In this document: positions 25,642 through 39,042 of the stretch, piece after piece
How the letters are laid out: each line of letters begins with the position of its first letter
Numbering within the stretch: position 1 is the stretch's first letter
NCBI RefSeq assembly: GCF_025950095.1
Contig: NZ_JAPDDR010000008.1
Location: forward strand, 62,001-126,000
Direction: 5' to 3'
Source: Luteolibacter rhizosphaerae
GTDB lineage: Bacteria > Verrucomicrobiota > Verrucomicrobiia > Verrucomicrobiales > Akkermansiaceae
Length of the DNA stretch: 64,000 nt
Translations under genes and position numbers: made by a program
The notes under the pieces: generated by a model
Told to the model about the DNA's origin: nothing
Seen by the model: the letters and a program-made list of their open reading frames with translations, nothing else
The model's database searches: none

Positions 25642-26781
25642 CTATCTCACCATTGGATTTTTCGGAATCTGCCGGTCGCCTCTCGGCGGCTGCGGCACTT
25701 CCTGCGGTTTCGTTTGTTCCCGTGCCGCCCGCTGGCCCTCGAAGTTTTCTAACAAGCCGCTCAGCCGCTTGAGGTCCTCTTGGATCAGTTTCACCTCCTC
25801 GCCATTCCCCGCTTGCAGCACCAGCGTCTCATATCCGGCTTGAACCGTCTGGAGATCCTCCAGTGTCACGGCATTCACCTCGTCCGCCAGAAGTTGCCGG
25901 TGCCGCTTGAAGGCTTTTGCCTCTTCGGCCACCTCGGGCATTTGCTCCAACTCCGCGATCTTTACCTTAAGCGTCTCGGGCCATTTTTGTCCCGCCACGT
26001 TCACGTAGGGTCGCTCGCGGAACTCTAACAGGCCGCGCCATTGTTGTAGAGGCGGGAGCGCTCCGATTTTCGCATACTCCGCCTGCAGCGCCTTCTCGTC
26101 CCGGGTGCCGCCATTCCGCAGAGCGAACCATTCCTTCAGGGCAGGGGAGCCGGTCTTCGGGAAATCGTGCCCCAGATCGTTCCAAGTCTCCATCCGCACC
26201 TCCGCGCCCAGCTTCCCGAAGAACAGGCGGGCCTTCAGGGCGAAGGGATAGGTGCCATCCTTGCGACCTACCCCGATGAACAGCGGAGTTCCCGGCTTCA
26301 GCGGCACCGCCTTGGGCTTGATCTCGCTCATATGCCCCGCCCCCAGGATCACCGCGCCAGCCAGCGAGGGATCGGCTTGCAGGAACATCCCGCTCATCCA
26401 GCCGCCCATGCTAAAGCCCGAGACATAAACCCGCTTCGGATCCAGTCCCTTCGTCTGTGCGAGTTGGTCGCGCACGCGGTGCAGCACGGCGATCTCCCTC
26501 TGCAGGTTTTCCGGCGTGTAGGTGAATGGCCCGGGTTTCGTGTATGTCATCCCGACCACGATCCAGTCGTTCGGCCCCGCATGCTCGCGGAATACCTTGG
26601 TCGTCGGGCGGCCATTGGAGCCGTGATAATAGAAAACCGCGGGATATGACTTTCCCGGGTCGTGGTTGGCCGGCAGCGAGAGCTCCACCGGGATCGGCAG
26701 GCCCTCCACCTTCAGCGGTTCGGCCTCAGCCAAACCGATCAGAGCGACGCCTATCGAAAGAATCCTCAACATGCCGCGCAT
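25642..26781 (-). CDS. Secreted alpha/beta-hydrolase (esterase/depolymerase type) with charged C-terminal region
   Basis: A 379-residue protein with a signal peptide (LRILSIGVALIGLAEA). Residues 30-215 form an alpha/beta-hydrolase: FYYHGSNGRP, nucleophile elbow GFSMGG (Ser near residue 123), then GVGRKDGTYPFA and the His in NDLGHDFPKTG. This fits an esterase or PHB-depolymerase-like enzyme. Residues 220-379 are mostly charged helices with Leu/Glu repeats (LKVKIAELEQMPEVAEEAKAF), probably coiled coil, of unknown role; such a long tail is unusual. Encoded on the opposite strand to the GNAT gene. Confidence 0.72.
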   Translation of the reverse strand: MRGMLRILSIGVALIGLAEAEPLKVEGLPIPVELSLPANHDPGKSYPAVFYYHGSNGRPTTKVFREHAGPNDWIVVGMTYTKPGPFTYTPENLQREIAVLHRVRDQLAQTKGLDPKRVYVSGFSMGGWMSGMFLQADPSLAGAVILGAGHMSEIKPKAVPLKPGTPLFIGVGRKDGTYPFALKARLFFGKLGAEVRMETWNDLGHDFPKTGSPALKEWFALRNGGTRDEKALQAEYAKIGALPPLQQWRGLLEFRERPYVNVAGQKWPETLKVKIAELEQMPEVAEEAKAFKRHRQLLADEVNAVTLEDLQTVQAGYETLVLQAGNGEEVKLIQEDLKRLSGLLENFEGQRAAREQTKPQEVPQPPRGDRQIPKNPMVR

Positions 26782-26833
26782 GCTGATTTGTCCGTGGCTC
26801 CCTCGCCAGCCGATTTGCGGGTAGGCCTCGCCT

Positions 26834-27160
26834 TCAGACCGGCGGATCGCCGAGGATCCACTTCGCCTTCTTCGGATTCGGGTGCCGCCGCAGCGTGGCG
26901 AAGTCGTCGATCAGCCCGGCCTTGGGGAAGTAGGGCTCCGCGGACTCGCCCTTCGGCAGCTCGATGTTGATCTCCAGCTTGAACAAATCGTCCTCGCTGC
27001 GGAACGCGCTCATCTTGCCCATGAAGCCCTTACCATCGAAGGTTTCGTACTCAACCGTGGACCCGGGAAGTTCGCAGAAATCGCTCACTCCCGGCGGCAG
27101 GGGAATCCAATCCTCATCCAGGAGCTCTTCTTCGGCGACCTCTTGATCTTCGTCTGGCAC
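26834..27160 (-). CDS. Small acidic protein of unknown function
   Basis: A 108-residue protein with a strongly acidic N-terminus (DEDQEVAEEELLDEDW) and no signal or membrane segment. The middle has SAFRSEDDLFKLEINIELPKG, with a compact fold likely. I recognise no family. It is 51 bp upstream, by transcription, of the hydrolase gene and may be cotranscribed with it. Confidence 0.6.
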   Translation of the reverse strand: MPDEDQEVAEEELLDEDWIPLPPGVSDFCELPGSTVEYETFDGKGFMGKMSAFRSEDDLFKLEINIELPKGESAEPYFPKAGLIDDFATLRRHPNPKKAKWILGDPPV

Positions 27161-27255
27161 AGGCCGAGAGTGACAACTGCGGAGCGAATCGTCAATGAGG
27201 CCCGCCTGTTGCTCTCTGGAATTGTCTCGCGGTCGCAGCCCTTTCCCAAGTCACG

Positions 27256-27285
27256 AAAAAGCCGGACGGTTTCCCGTCCGGCTTT
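27256..27285 (-). terminator. Intrinsic terminator after groL
   Basis: On the minus strand AAAGCCGGACGG, loop GAAA, CCGTCCGGCTTTTT forms a 12-bp stem with a T-run. It lies 29 bp beyond the groL stop and ends the chaperonin transcript; on the plus strand it also forms a stem with a shorter T-run. Confidence 0.85.
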
Positions 27286-27313
27286 GCGTTAATTGAGTCT
27301 GCAGCGCGGGCTC

Positions 27314-28954
<1,641 letters not shown>

Positions 28955-29072
28955 TTAGATATTTCGAGGATTGAGGGAGTGATCGCCAACCGTCATCGGT
29001 CAGTGCTCATTGGGAAACAGCCGTCTTCAAGATGCCTTCCACCAATGATAAATGACTTCTGACCAGTGACTA

Positions 29073-29363
29073 TCAAGCGACGATGCCGAGGATGTCGGAC
29101 TCGGAAATGATGAGCACTTCCTGGCCGTCGATCTTCACTTCAGTGCCGCCGTATTTGGAGATGAGGACCTTGTCGCCCACCTTCACGGTGAACTCGAGCT
29201 TGTTGCCCTTCTCGTCCAAGCCGCCGGTGCCGAGGCTGAGGACTTCGGCTTCCTGGGGCTTCTCCTTGGCGGTGTCCGGGAGAACGATGCCGCCGGCGCT
29301 GACTGCTTCGGCGTCGAGGCGCTTCACGAGCACGCGTTGACCGAGTGGTTTGATGCTGGCCAT
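29073..29363 (-). CDS. groS: Co-chaperonin GroES
   Basis: A 96-residue GroES from ATG 29363. Conserved segments are [36 protein letters not shown] (mobile loop) and [19 protein letters not shown]. It caps the GroEL barrel. It lies between dnaK and groL, all on the minus strand. I found no CIRCE operator (TTAGCACTC with inverted repeat) in the 146-bp leader, so HrcA control is not supported. Confidence 0.97.
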   Translation of the reverse strand: MASIKPLGQRVLVKRLDAEAVSAGGIVLPDTAKEKPQEAEVLSLGTGGLDEKGNKLEFTVKVGDKVLISKYGGTEVKIDGQEVLIISESDILGIVA

Positions 29364-29468
29364 GTGGTTGCTTTGGTTTGGTTTGCGTTGTTGGTTGAGA
29401 GACCGCGCCGTGCGGAACGGCGGCGGAAAGTGTCTGAAATCTGTCGTCTTTCGAGGGGTCACGGAAAT

Positions 29469-29490
29469 GACGCCCGGCGAACCGGGCGTC
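29469..29490 (-). terminator. UUCG hairpin after dnaK
   Basis: On the minus strand GACGCCCGG, loop TTCG, CCGGGCGTC then ATTTCC forms a 9-bp stem. It lies 20 bp beyond the dnaK stop, before groS. The T-run is short, so termination is probably partial. Confidence 0.6.
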
Positions 29491-29509
29491 AATACCGTCA
29501 ATCGGGTGC

Positions 29510-31722
<2,213 letters not shown>

Positions 31723-31751
31723 TTGCCAAGCCCGCGACCTCCCCCTAGGGT
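31723..31751 (+). promoter_or_regulatory. Probable promoter of tRNA-Ser
   Basis: TTGCCA (31723-31728), a 17-bp spacer, then TAGGGT (31746-31751), ending 18 bp before the tRNA. The -35 is close to TTGACA and the spacing is ideal for the housekeeping sigma factor; the -10 is weak. Confidence 0.5.
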
Positions 31752-31769
31752 GCGCGCCCTTCCGCTTAA

Positions 31770-31856
31770 GGGCAGGTGTCAGAGTGGTCGAATGAGCACG
31801 CTTGGAAAGCGTGTGTGCTAGCAATAGTACCGAGGGTTCGAATCCCTCCCTGTCCG
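31770..31856 (+). tRNA. tRNA-Ser (GGA anticodon)
   Basis: An 87-base class II tRNA. The acceptor GGGCAGG pairs with CCTGTCC (one G-U pair), the anticodon stem CACGC/GCGTG encloses TTGGAAA with anticodon GGA, a long variable arm follows, and GAGGG-TTCGAAT-CCCTC forms the T arm. The discriminator base is G and the CCA end is not encoded. It reads UCC and UCU codons. Confidence 0.92.
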
Positions 31857-32088
31857 CGGAAAGTTTTCCCCTTGTTTTGAGAGCCGATTTGCTCGGCCAT
31901 TCTCGCCAGACCTTGGCGTTTCAGGGAGGGACGAGAGCCCTTTTTGAGCGCAGCGAAATGGGTTTGAATGCAGGAAGGAGCTTCGCGACCTCTCTTTATC
32001 GGCACAGCCGCAGCTTGGCATGGACCGGAGGTCAATTCCTCCCTGTCCGCGGAAAGTTTTCCCTTTGTTTTGCGAGCCACTTTGCTCG
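31841..32088 (+). repeat. Direct repeat copying the 3' end of tRNA-Ser
   Basis: Positions 31841-31895 (the T arm and acceptor 3' strand of tRNA-Ser plus 39 bp downstream) recur at 32034-32088, offset exactly 193 bp, with about five mismatches in 55 bp and no gaps. A copy of a tRNA 3' end is typical of an attachment-site scar, or it may be a decayed tandem tRNA copy. Only 138 bp separates the arms, and there is no integrase gene nearby. Confidence 0.7.
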
Positions 32089-32413
32089 CTCCGCGACTGC
32101 GGTTATTGGTGCTGCTTCCTCTTCATGAAGAGGGAAGTGCCTTCGAATCCTCCATAAATGGATAGGTAGGCGGGACCGGATTCTCCTGCTATCCAGACGA
32201 TTGGCGGCGTTCGATGTACCGGCGGAGTCTCCACGCCACGGCCCTTCGGGCGCCCACCAAACCCAATTTCCCGAGTCCGTCCGGCACTCGATCCATTAAA
32301 CCCGTGGATCGCTTGGCGCATCGCTTCCGTTCGCCGGGAGCGCGGCTTGTCTTTGGGCTCGGTACGCCATCTCCGGAAACGAATCGGCATCCAAACCCTA
32401 AGCCACAAACCTC
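32089..32413. other. Gene-free gap before the giant protease gene
   Basis: About 325 bp. Several short frames on both strands are Arg- and Pro-rich and unconvincing. No promoter, terminator or RNA gene is clear to me. The giant coding region begins at a GTG at 32414 with no visible ribosome binding site. Confidence 0.45.
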
Positions 32414-35400
32414 GTGTTTTCCTCTCCTCTTGTCTCCCGTCGGGCGCTGCGTCTCGGTCTGCCCCTCCTCGCGATAAGCACCGGGGCCTACATCTGGACC
32501 CAAGCTCCGCCGGTTTCTCCCGAGGCGGTCCAAGCTCCCGCAGTGTCTTCGGTTCGCCATCAGGCGCCACCGTCGCCGGAGCTTCCAGCTGGCGCGGAAA
32601 TCCCCGGCAAGGCGCCGGAGGCTCCTGCTGCCACCACTTCCCCGGCCCCATCCCTGCAGGCTGCCGCTCCGCTCACCCGCGAGATGGATCTCGCTATCAA
32701 TCCCTATGCCGCCGGCTTGAGCGCCCCCGGAAAATCCAAGCGGGCTTGGGACACCAAGTTCATCGAGAGCTTCCAGCGCTCGAAGGACGGCGATCCCGTC
32801 CGCTTCGAGCTCACGAACGGAGCCATCGCCGAGGGCATCGTGCGGATCGTCCAGTTCGATCAGGGCAGCGTCTTTTACGTCTCCGGCGAACTGAGCGCCC
32901 CGGAGCAGGGCAAGTTCTTCTTCCTCACCCCTCCCGCAGGCGGCAAGGCCGGCAAGGCGGTCGGTGTCGTGGAATTTCCCGCGAGTGAAACCGCATATCG
33001 CGTCGAGCCCACCGGAGCCGATGGCGCTCCGGAGCTCTGGCAGCGCCGCTTGGATGAAGTCGTCTGCATGCGCGGCGCGGAGGCGGATCCTGCCCTGTTA
33101 GATCATGCCACCTGCTCTTGCGGCAAGCCTCACGACATCGTTCCCCTGCGGCCCGACCAAGTGCCGAACTATGTGCCCGAGCACAATGACGAGATCATCT
33201 CCCTGCAGAGCTACCCCGGCTCACCCGCGGTGCTCCTGCTCGATTTCGCGGGTGGCTACACCAATAGCTGGGGCGGCATCGCCTATGCCCGCCCGAATGT
33301 CAGCAACGAGGTGATCAAGGACGTCTGGAAGCGCGTGGCGGAGGACTTCATGCCCTTCAACATCAACGTCACCACCGACATCAATGTCTTCCTTGCGGCA
33401 CCCGCGGCCAGCCGCCAGCGCTGCTGCTATACCACCACCCCGGTCACCGCCGCCGGTGTTGCCTACTACGGCTCATGGAACTGGGGGAACGATACCGTCT
33501 GCTGGTCGGTCTACAATGTAGGCAAGGCCGCCGCGGAAGTCGGATCGCACGAAGTCGGCCACACCCTCGGCCTAGCCCATCAGGGGCAGACGGGCGGCGG
33601 CGAATACTACGGCGGCCATGGCGGTGGCGAAACCGGATGGGCACCCATCATGGGCGTAGGCTATTACCAAGCGGTCACCACTTGGGCGAAGGGCGAGTAT
33701 ACGAACGCCAACCAAGGTCAGGATCAGTTGCTGACCATCACCACGACCAACAACAACGTCGGCTACCGCGCCGACGATACCGGAAGCACCCTGGCCACCT
33801 CACGCTACCTCGAGATCTACACCGGCAACTCCGTCTCTGCCGAGGGCGTGATCGAGCGCACCGCTGATACGGATGCCTTCCAGTTCACCACTACCGGCGG
33901 CACCGTCAATCTACGGGTCGATCCCGTGGCACCCGGAGATTGGGGGAATCTCGCCACCATGGCCACGCTGGCGGATGCATCGGGCAATGTTCTCTTCACC
34001 GCCAATGCGCAGGAAGATGTCTCCTCGACGATCAACGCGAACCTCGCGGCGGGCACTTACACCTTCAGGGTCACGGGTGTCGGCAAGAACGATCCGCTTA
34101 CCAACGGCTTCTCGGACTACGGCAGCCTCGGCTACTACTCCGTCTCCGGCACCGTGCCGGGAGCCCGTCAGCCGACGCGCCTGAGCGTCGATGAGCGTGC
34201 ACCTAACAGCACGGTCGTCGGTAATATCCCGGCCACCAATCCCAATAACAGCCCGCTCACCTATACCATCGCCTCCGGCAATACCGGGGGCACCTTCGCC
34301 ATCAGCAATGCCGGTGTGGTCAACGTGGCGAACAACACCTTGCTCGATTATTACACCTTGGCTGCGAACCCCGCGTTGTACGCCGCCCAATTCGAGCTCT
34401 TCGTGAATATCGCGAACGTGAACAACCCCGCACTTTCGGAGACGAACCGTCGCGTTGTGATCGCCGTGGAGCAGCTCTATGCGCCGAAACCTACCGGGCT
34501 CATCGCCACCTTGGATAGCAGCCTGCGGATCCGTCTGGAGTGGGCGCAGAGCTATGGTGCCACCGGTTACAACGTGAAGCGCTCGACCACGCCAGGCGGT
34601 CCCTACGCCAGCCGCGGCACTGTCACCGGCATGAGCTTCTCCGACAGCGGACTCACCCAGGGAGTGACCTATTATTACGTGGTCACCGCGGTGAATGAGA
34701 ATGGAGGGAGCAACAACTCCGCGGAAGCCAGCGCGGTTGCCTTGCCGGTTGCGGGCGGCTTCGAGTCGCCGCGCTTGGCCGCCGGCACGTTCCGGTATGC
34801 GCCCGCCGGGGCTACCGCCGGTTGGACCTTCGGCGGCAGCGCCGGGAATGGCTCGGGCCTCGTCTCGAACGGCAGCGCCTTCGGCAACCCCACCTCTCCG
34901 GAAGGCACCCAGGCCGCTTTCGTGCAGTCAAGCAGTTCGATCTCCCAAACGATCTCCGGGCTCACCCCGGGCACGCTCTATACCATCAACTACCTCGCCG
35001 CCCAACGTGGCGGGCAGAGCGGGCAAACATGGGATCTCGTCATCGATGGGAATGTCATCAAGTCCAACACGGCGGGGCCTGCCAGCTACACCGCCCACAC
35101 CGCGACCTTCACCGCCACCGCCGCTCTCCATACCTTGGCCATCGTCGGGACCAATACCGCGGGCGGGGACAACACGGTTTTCATCGATAACCTTCAGATC
35201 GTCGCGGCGGGCCCCACCATCGCGAACTTCAGCTTCGAGTCTCCCGGCCTCGGCGGTGGCTCGGGTGCTTATCAGTACAATCCCTCGGGTGGCTCCTGGA
35301 CTTTCGGTGGCTCCGCCGGAAACGGCACGGGCATCGCGGCGAATGGCAGCGCCTTCGGCAGCCCGGCCGCGCCGCATGGTTCTCAGGTCGCCTTCGTGCA

Positions 35401-38400
35401 GCAGAATGGCACGCTCTCCCAAGCTCTTTCGGGCTTTACTTCGGGCAAGGCCTACACGGTCAGCTACTTCGCCGCGCAGCGAGGGGGCAGCTACGGCGGG
35501 CAGACGTGGGATGTGAAGATCGGCAGCAACGTCATTCAGTCGAATGGCGTGGGCAGCACCAGCTTCACCAGCTACACCGCGAGGTTCGTCGCTTCTTCCT
35601 CGACCCAGACCTTGTCCTTCGCCGGCACCAATTTGAATGGCGGCGATCGCAGCGTGTTCCTCGACAACGTCAGCATCAGCCCGAGCGATGCGATTCAGCC
35701 GGTGGTCCCCGGCCTCGCCCTGACAAGCCCTGCGAACAACACCGTCTTCGCCTCGAATGCTCCGGTGAATCTTACCGCTTCGGTCACCGCGAATGGCAAT
35801 GCCATCAACGCCGTCCAGTTCTTCGTCGGCAAGACCCTGATCGGCCAAATCAACAACGCGCCCTACACCTGCGCGTGGAGCAATGCCAGCGCCGGGAAAC
35901 ACACTGCCTTTGCCCGCGTGCTGTTCAATAATGGTAGCTCCGAGGACTCCGCGCCGCTCGTCTTCGTCGTCGCGAATACCAATCTCAACCTCGGCTTCGA
36001 AACCCCGAATCTCGGAGGGGGCCACCAGTACGCACCGGCCGGGGCTTCGTGGACCTTCTCACAGACCGGCATCGCCTCGAATGGCAGTGCCTTCAATAGC
36101 CCGGCCGCTCCGGAGGGAACGCAAGTCGGCTTTGTCCAGTTCACCGGTACCACTTCGCAGATCATCACCGGCTTCGTTCCCGGCACGAACTACACGGTGA
36201 CCTACTCTGCCGCCCAGCGTTCGGGCAACCAGCAGACATGGAACGTGAAGATCGATGGCGCGGTCATTCAATCCGCGAGCGGCGGCAGCTCCTCGTTCGC
36301 CAATCGCTCGGCCAGCTTCACCGCTTCAGCTGCCTATCACGCTCTTGCCTTTGAAGGCACCAATCTGGCCGGGGGTGACAACACGATCTTCATCGACAAT
36401 ATCAGCTTCAATCCGCCTCTCCAAAGCAATCAAGGACCGGCCTTGGTGGCGAATACCTCGCCCGCGACGGCGACCGATGTGGTCGGCAGCGAGGTCAGCT
36501 TCACGGCGGCCTTCGGCAGCCAGCTCCCCACGACTTACCAATGGCAGAAGATCGTGAATGGTCAGCTCACCGATATTGCCGGTGCGACCACTCCGACCCT
36601 TACGCTGGCCAATCTCCAGTTGGCGGATGCCGGTTCCTACCGCCTTCAGGCCACTAGTGCCGCAGGCGTGTCGGTGAGTGCGGCCAGCACGCTCACGGTC
36701 GCAAACGTCCCGGCAGCGGTGGACAACGTGATCGTCAGCCATGCGGCCCAGACCGGACTTGGCAGTTCCAGCCCTATCTTCTCGCCCACATGGGAGGTGA
36801 TTCCCGGTAGCCTGATCGCCACCAAGGCCCCATCGGAAGCCGGTAGCGGGAACTTCACCAACAGCACGAACGTGCTGACCAACGGCAGCGTCGGGCGATC
36901 CACCTTCGGCTCGGGTGGCGCCACTGCTACTCAAGTGACCGCTGGCGGTGGCGCGGGCCAGTCGCTCACTTACACGCTCGGCACCTCGCCCGGCGGCTAC
37001 AGCCTTTTTAGGATCGTGGTTCACGGCGGCTGGCCGGATGCTGGGCGGGACCAGCAGGCATACACGGTCTCCTATGCCACCGTTGCGGCGCCCACCACTT
37101 TCCTTCCGCTCGCGGAGGTGAACTACAATCCAGCGAACCCAGCCGCCGTCCAGTCCGCGACCCGCTCGACCTTGGTCTCTTCGACCGGTGGCCCGCTGGC
37201 CACCGGGGTTGCCGCTCTCAGGTTCGACTTCACCACGCCCTCTCCCGAGAACGGCTATTGCGGCTACACCGAGATCTCGGTCTACGGCAGTTCGCAGGAG
37301 CCTGCGGTGCTGATGCACACTTCACCTGCAACCGCTACGGAAGTCGTGGGTGGGCAGGTGACTTTCACCGCCTCGATCTCCGGTGCCACTCCACTGTCGT
37401 ATCAATGGCAGAAGGTCGTGAACGGAACTCCGAGCGATATCGCCGGTGCCACCGGTCCCTCTCTCACGCTCTCCAATCTGCAGGCCGGAGATGCCGCCAG
37501 CTACCAGCTCAAGGCCACCAACTCCCAAGGCACCGCCACCAGCACGCCGGGCAAGCTGACGGTGAACAATGTGCCTGCGGCCGTGAACAACGTGATCACC
37601 TCGTTGGCCGCGCAAACCGGCCTCGGGGGTAACACTACCTTCACCCCGAGCTGGAAGTTGATGGCGGATGGCAGCCTGATCGGTGGCCTCGCTCCATCTA
37701 GTGCGGCGGGCAATTTCAGCCTGAATGGAAATGGCAAGAGCACGGCGGCCCTCACCACCATTCGCAGTTTGTCCATCAGCCCGACCACCGTGGGGGAGAA
37801 CAGCTTCAACTACCTGAGCGGCGGGAATGGCGGCGGTGCCGGCTCCTCGGTGGTTTACACCCTTCCTGCCGGGGGTAATGGCCATACCTTGACCAAGATC
37901 ATGGTGCACGGCGGTTGGTCGGATGCCGGTCGCGATCAGCAGGCCTACACCCTCTCTTACTCGAAGGTGGCCACGCCGAACACCTTCGTCACCTTAAGCT
38001 CGGTCAACTACAACCCCACCAATACGGCTGCCGTCCAATCCACGACCCGCTCGACCCTGACCGCGGCGAACGGCGTGCTTGCCACCAACGTGGCCGCCGT
38101 GAAGTTCGACTTCAGCACCCCGGGTTCGGAGAACGGCTGGGTCGGCTACGCGCAGCTCGCGGTCTATGGATCGCCGACGCTCTCGTCGCCGATCAACCTG
38201 ACCGCTACTCCGGGAGATGCGCAGGCGACATTGAGCTGGGCCATGACCCCGGGCGCTTCTTCTTACAACGTGAAGCGCTCGACCGTGAATGGCGGGCCTT
38301 ATGCCACGATCGGCAGCGTCTCCAGCCCGGGCTTCCTGAACACCGGACTCACCAATGGCACCCCGTACTACTACGTCGTGACGGCGCTCAATGGCTCAGA

Positions 38401-38860
38401 GGAAACCGGTAGTTCCAGCCAGGTGTCCGTCACGCCGGTGGCGGTCGGTTACGAGGGCTGGCTTGATGACTATCCTTCCATCACCGGTCCCGCGCGCGGG
38501 GCCGCTGCCGATCCGGATGGCGACGGCATTCCGAATGGCATCGAGTTCCTGACCGGCACCTCGCCTGCGGAGGCTTCCAATGCTGCCCCCATGTCGAACA
38601 CCATGGACGGCTCCGGCAATCTCGTTCTCCAGTTCAAGCGCGTTGATGCAGCGAAGGCCTACGCCGTCACTGTGGAAAGCGCGACCGGCATCGCCGGTCC
38701 TTGGACATCCATTGCCGTGCCGAATATCGCTACCAGCACTCCCGCCATGACCGTCATCGAAAACGGCAATGCCGCCGATGACATCACCGTTGTCATTCTC
38801 CGTGAAGGTCAGCCGAAGAAGTTCGCTCGCGTCCGGATTGCCATCCCTGTCGCTCCTTGA
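32414..38860 (+). CDS. Giant 2148-residue secreted zinc metalloprotease with adhesion-type modules
   Basis: Starts GTG 32414 with a signal-anchor-like leader (ALRLGLPLLAISTGAYIW). Residues about 230-475 form a zinc protease with HEVGHTLGLAH (His379, Glu380, His383, His389), a reprolysin-like metzincin motif. Then: a pre-peptidase C-terminal domain (about 480-580), a cadherin-like domain (590-690), fibronectin III (692-775), three DUF642/galactose-binding-like modules (781-932, 938-1092, 1190-1336) with an Ig-like (Big) domain between the second and third, Ig (1343-1430), a jelly-roll-like module (1431-1629), Ig (1633-1716), a second copy of that module (1717-1919), fibronectin III (1925-2010), and DPDGDGIPNG (calcium-binding) near the end. 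No PEP-CTERM or LPxTG anchor is present. I infer a secreted degradative or adhesive protein. Confidence 0.82.
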   Translation: MFSSPLVSRRALRLGLPLLAISTGAYIWTQAPPVSPEAVQAPAVSSVRHQAPPSPELPAGAEIPGKAPEAPAATTSPAPSLQAAAPLTREMDLAINPYAAGLSAPGKSKRAWDTKFIESFQRSKDGDPVRFELTNGAIAEGIVRIVQFDQGSVFYVSGELSAPEQGKFFFLTPPAGGKAGKAVGVVEFPASETAYRVEPTGADGAPELWQRRLDEVVCMRGAEADPALLDHATCSCGKPHDIVPLRPDQVPNYVPEHNDEIISLQSYPGSPAVLLLDFAGGYTNSWGGIAYARPNVSNEVIKDVWKRVAEDFMPFNINVTTDINVFLAAPAASRQRCCYTTTPVTAAGVAYYGSWNWGNDTVCWSVYNVGKAAAEVGSHEVGHTLGLAHQGQTGGGEYYGGHGGGETGWAPIMGVGYYQAVTTWAKGEYTNANQGQDQLLTITTTNNNVGYRADDTGSTLATSRYLEIYTGNSVSAEGVIERTADTDAFQFTTTGGTVNLRVDPVAPGDWGNLATMATLADASGNVLFTANAQEDVSSTINANLAAGTYTFRVTGVGKNDPLTNGFSDYGSLGYYSVSGTVPGARQPTRLSVDERAPNSTVVGNIPATNPNNSPLTYTIASGNTGGTFAISNAGVVNVANNTLLDYYTLAANPALYAAQFELFVNIANVNNPALSETNRRVVIAVEQLYAPKPTGLIATLDSSLRIRLEWAQSYGATGYNVKRSTTPGGPYASRGTVTGMSFSDSGLTQGVTYYYVVTAVNENGGSNNSAEASAVALPVAGGFESPRLAAGTFRYAPAGATAGWTFGGSAGNGSGLVSNGSAFGNPTSPEGTQAAFVQSSSSISQTISGLTPGTLYTINYLAAQRGGQSGQTWDLVIDGNVIKSNTAGPASYTAHTATFTATAALHTLAIVGTNTAGGDNTVFIDNLQIVAAGPTIANFSFESPGLGGGSGAYQYNPSGGSWTFGGSAGNGTGIAANGSAFGSPAAPHGSQVAFVQQNGTLSQALSGFTSGKAYTVSYFAAQRGGSYGGQTWDVKIGSNVIQSNGVGSTSFTSYTARFVASSSTQTLSFAGTNLNGGDRSVFLDNVSISPSDAIQPVVPGLALTSPANNTVFASNAPVNLTASVTANGNAINAVQFFVGKTLIGQINNAPYTCAWSNASAGKHTAFARVLFNNGSSEDSAPLVFVVANTNLNLGFETPNLGGGHQYAPAGASWTFSQTGIASNGSAFNSPAAPEGTQVGFVQFTGTTSQIITGFVPGTNYTVTYSAAQRSGNQQTWNVKIDGAVIQSASGGSSSFANRSASFTASAAYHALAFEGTNLAGGDNTIFIDNISFNPPLQSNQGPALVANTSPATATDVVGSEVSFTAAFGSQLPTTYQWQKIVNGQLTDIAGATTPTLTLANLQLADAGSYRLQATSAAGVSVSAASTLTVANVPAAVDNVIVSHAAQTGLGSSSPIFSPTWEVIPGSLIATKAPSEAGSGNFTNSTNVLTNGSVGRSTFGSGGATATQVTAGGGAGQSLTYTLGTSPGGYSLFRIVVHGGWPDAGRDQQAYTVSYATVAAPTTFLPLAEVNYNPANPAAVQSATRSTLVSSTGGPLATGVAALRFDFTTPSPENGYCGYTEISVYGSSQEPAVLMHTSPATATEVVGGQVTFTASISGATPLSYQWQKVVNGTPSDIAGATGPSLTLSNLQAGDAASYQLKATNSQGTATSTPGKLTVNNVPAAVNNVITSLAAQTGLGGNTTFTPSWKLMADGSLIGGLAPSSAAGNFSLNGNGKSTAALTTIRSLSISPTTVGENSFNYLSGGNGGGAGSSVVYTLPAGGNGHTLTKIMVHGGWSDAGRDQQAYTLSYSKVATPNTFVTLSSVNYNPTNTAAVQSTTRSTLTAANGVLATNVAAVKFDFSTPGSENGWVGYAQLAVYGSPTLSSPINLTATPGDAQATLSWAMTPGASSYNVKRSTVNGGPYATIGSVSSPGFLNTGLTNGTPYYYVVTALNGSEETGSSSQVSVTPVAVGYEGWLDDYPSITGPARGAAADPDGDGIPNGIEFLTGTSPAEASNAAPMSNTMDGSGNLVLQFKRVDAAKAYAVTVESATGIAGPWTSIAVPNIATSTPAMTVIENGNAADDITVVILREGQPKKFARVRIAIPVAP
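34754..36415 (+). repeat. Three related galactose-binding-like coding modules in the giant protease gene
   Basis: Modules at about 34754-35210, 35225-35690 and 35981-36415 share GFESP/SFESP/GFETP openings, WTF then NGSAF, GTQxAFVQ, TYxxAQR and GGDNT-FIDN closings. They are roughly 150 residues each and clearly arose by internal duplication. Confidence 0.8.
36705..38170 (+). repeat. Duplicated Ig plus jelly-roll-like coding block in the giant protease gene
   Basis: The block at 36705-37300 (NVPAAVDNVIVS...) is repeated at 37564-38170 (NVPAAVNNVITS...), each preceded by an Ig-like domain sharing TYQWQKIVNG/SYQWQKVVNG. Both contain HGGWPDAGRDQQAY/HGGWSDAGRDQQAY and NYNP.N.AAVQS.TRSTL, indicating a recent duplication. 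Confidence 0.8.
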
Positions 38861-39042
38861 TCGACGGGGATCACTCTACCATCGAACAATGATGCTCACC
38901 ACGCGCCCCGGAGGCCACGGGAAGCGAGCAAGGAAGCGCTGGGAATCCAGAAATTCCCGGCGGTCAACCGAATGGGGAATGTGATTCGCTTCTTGCTGTA
39001 CAAACGGCTTGAGCCTAATACGCGACGATCGCATTCATCGAA

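Noticed and set aside
32034..32088. A second complete tRNA-Ser
   Set aside because: Only the T arm and acceptor 3' part are copied; no anticodon or D arm precedes it.
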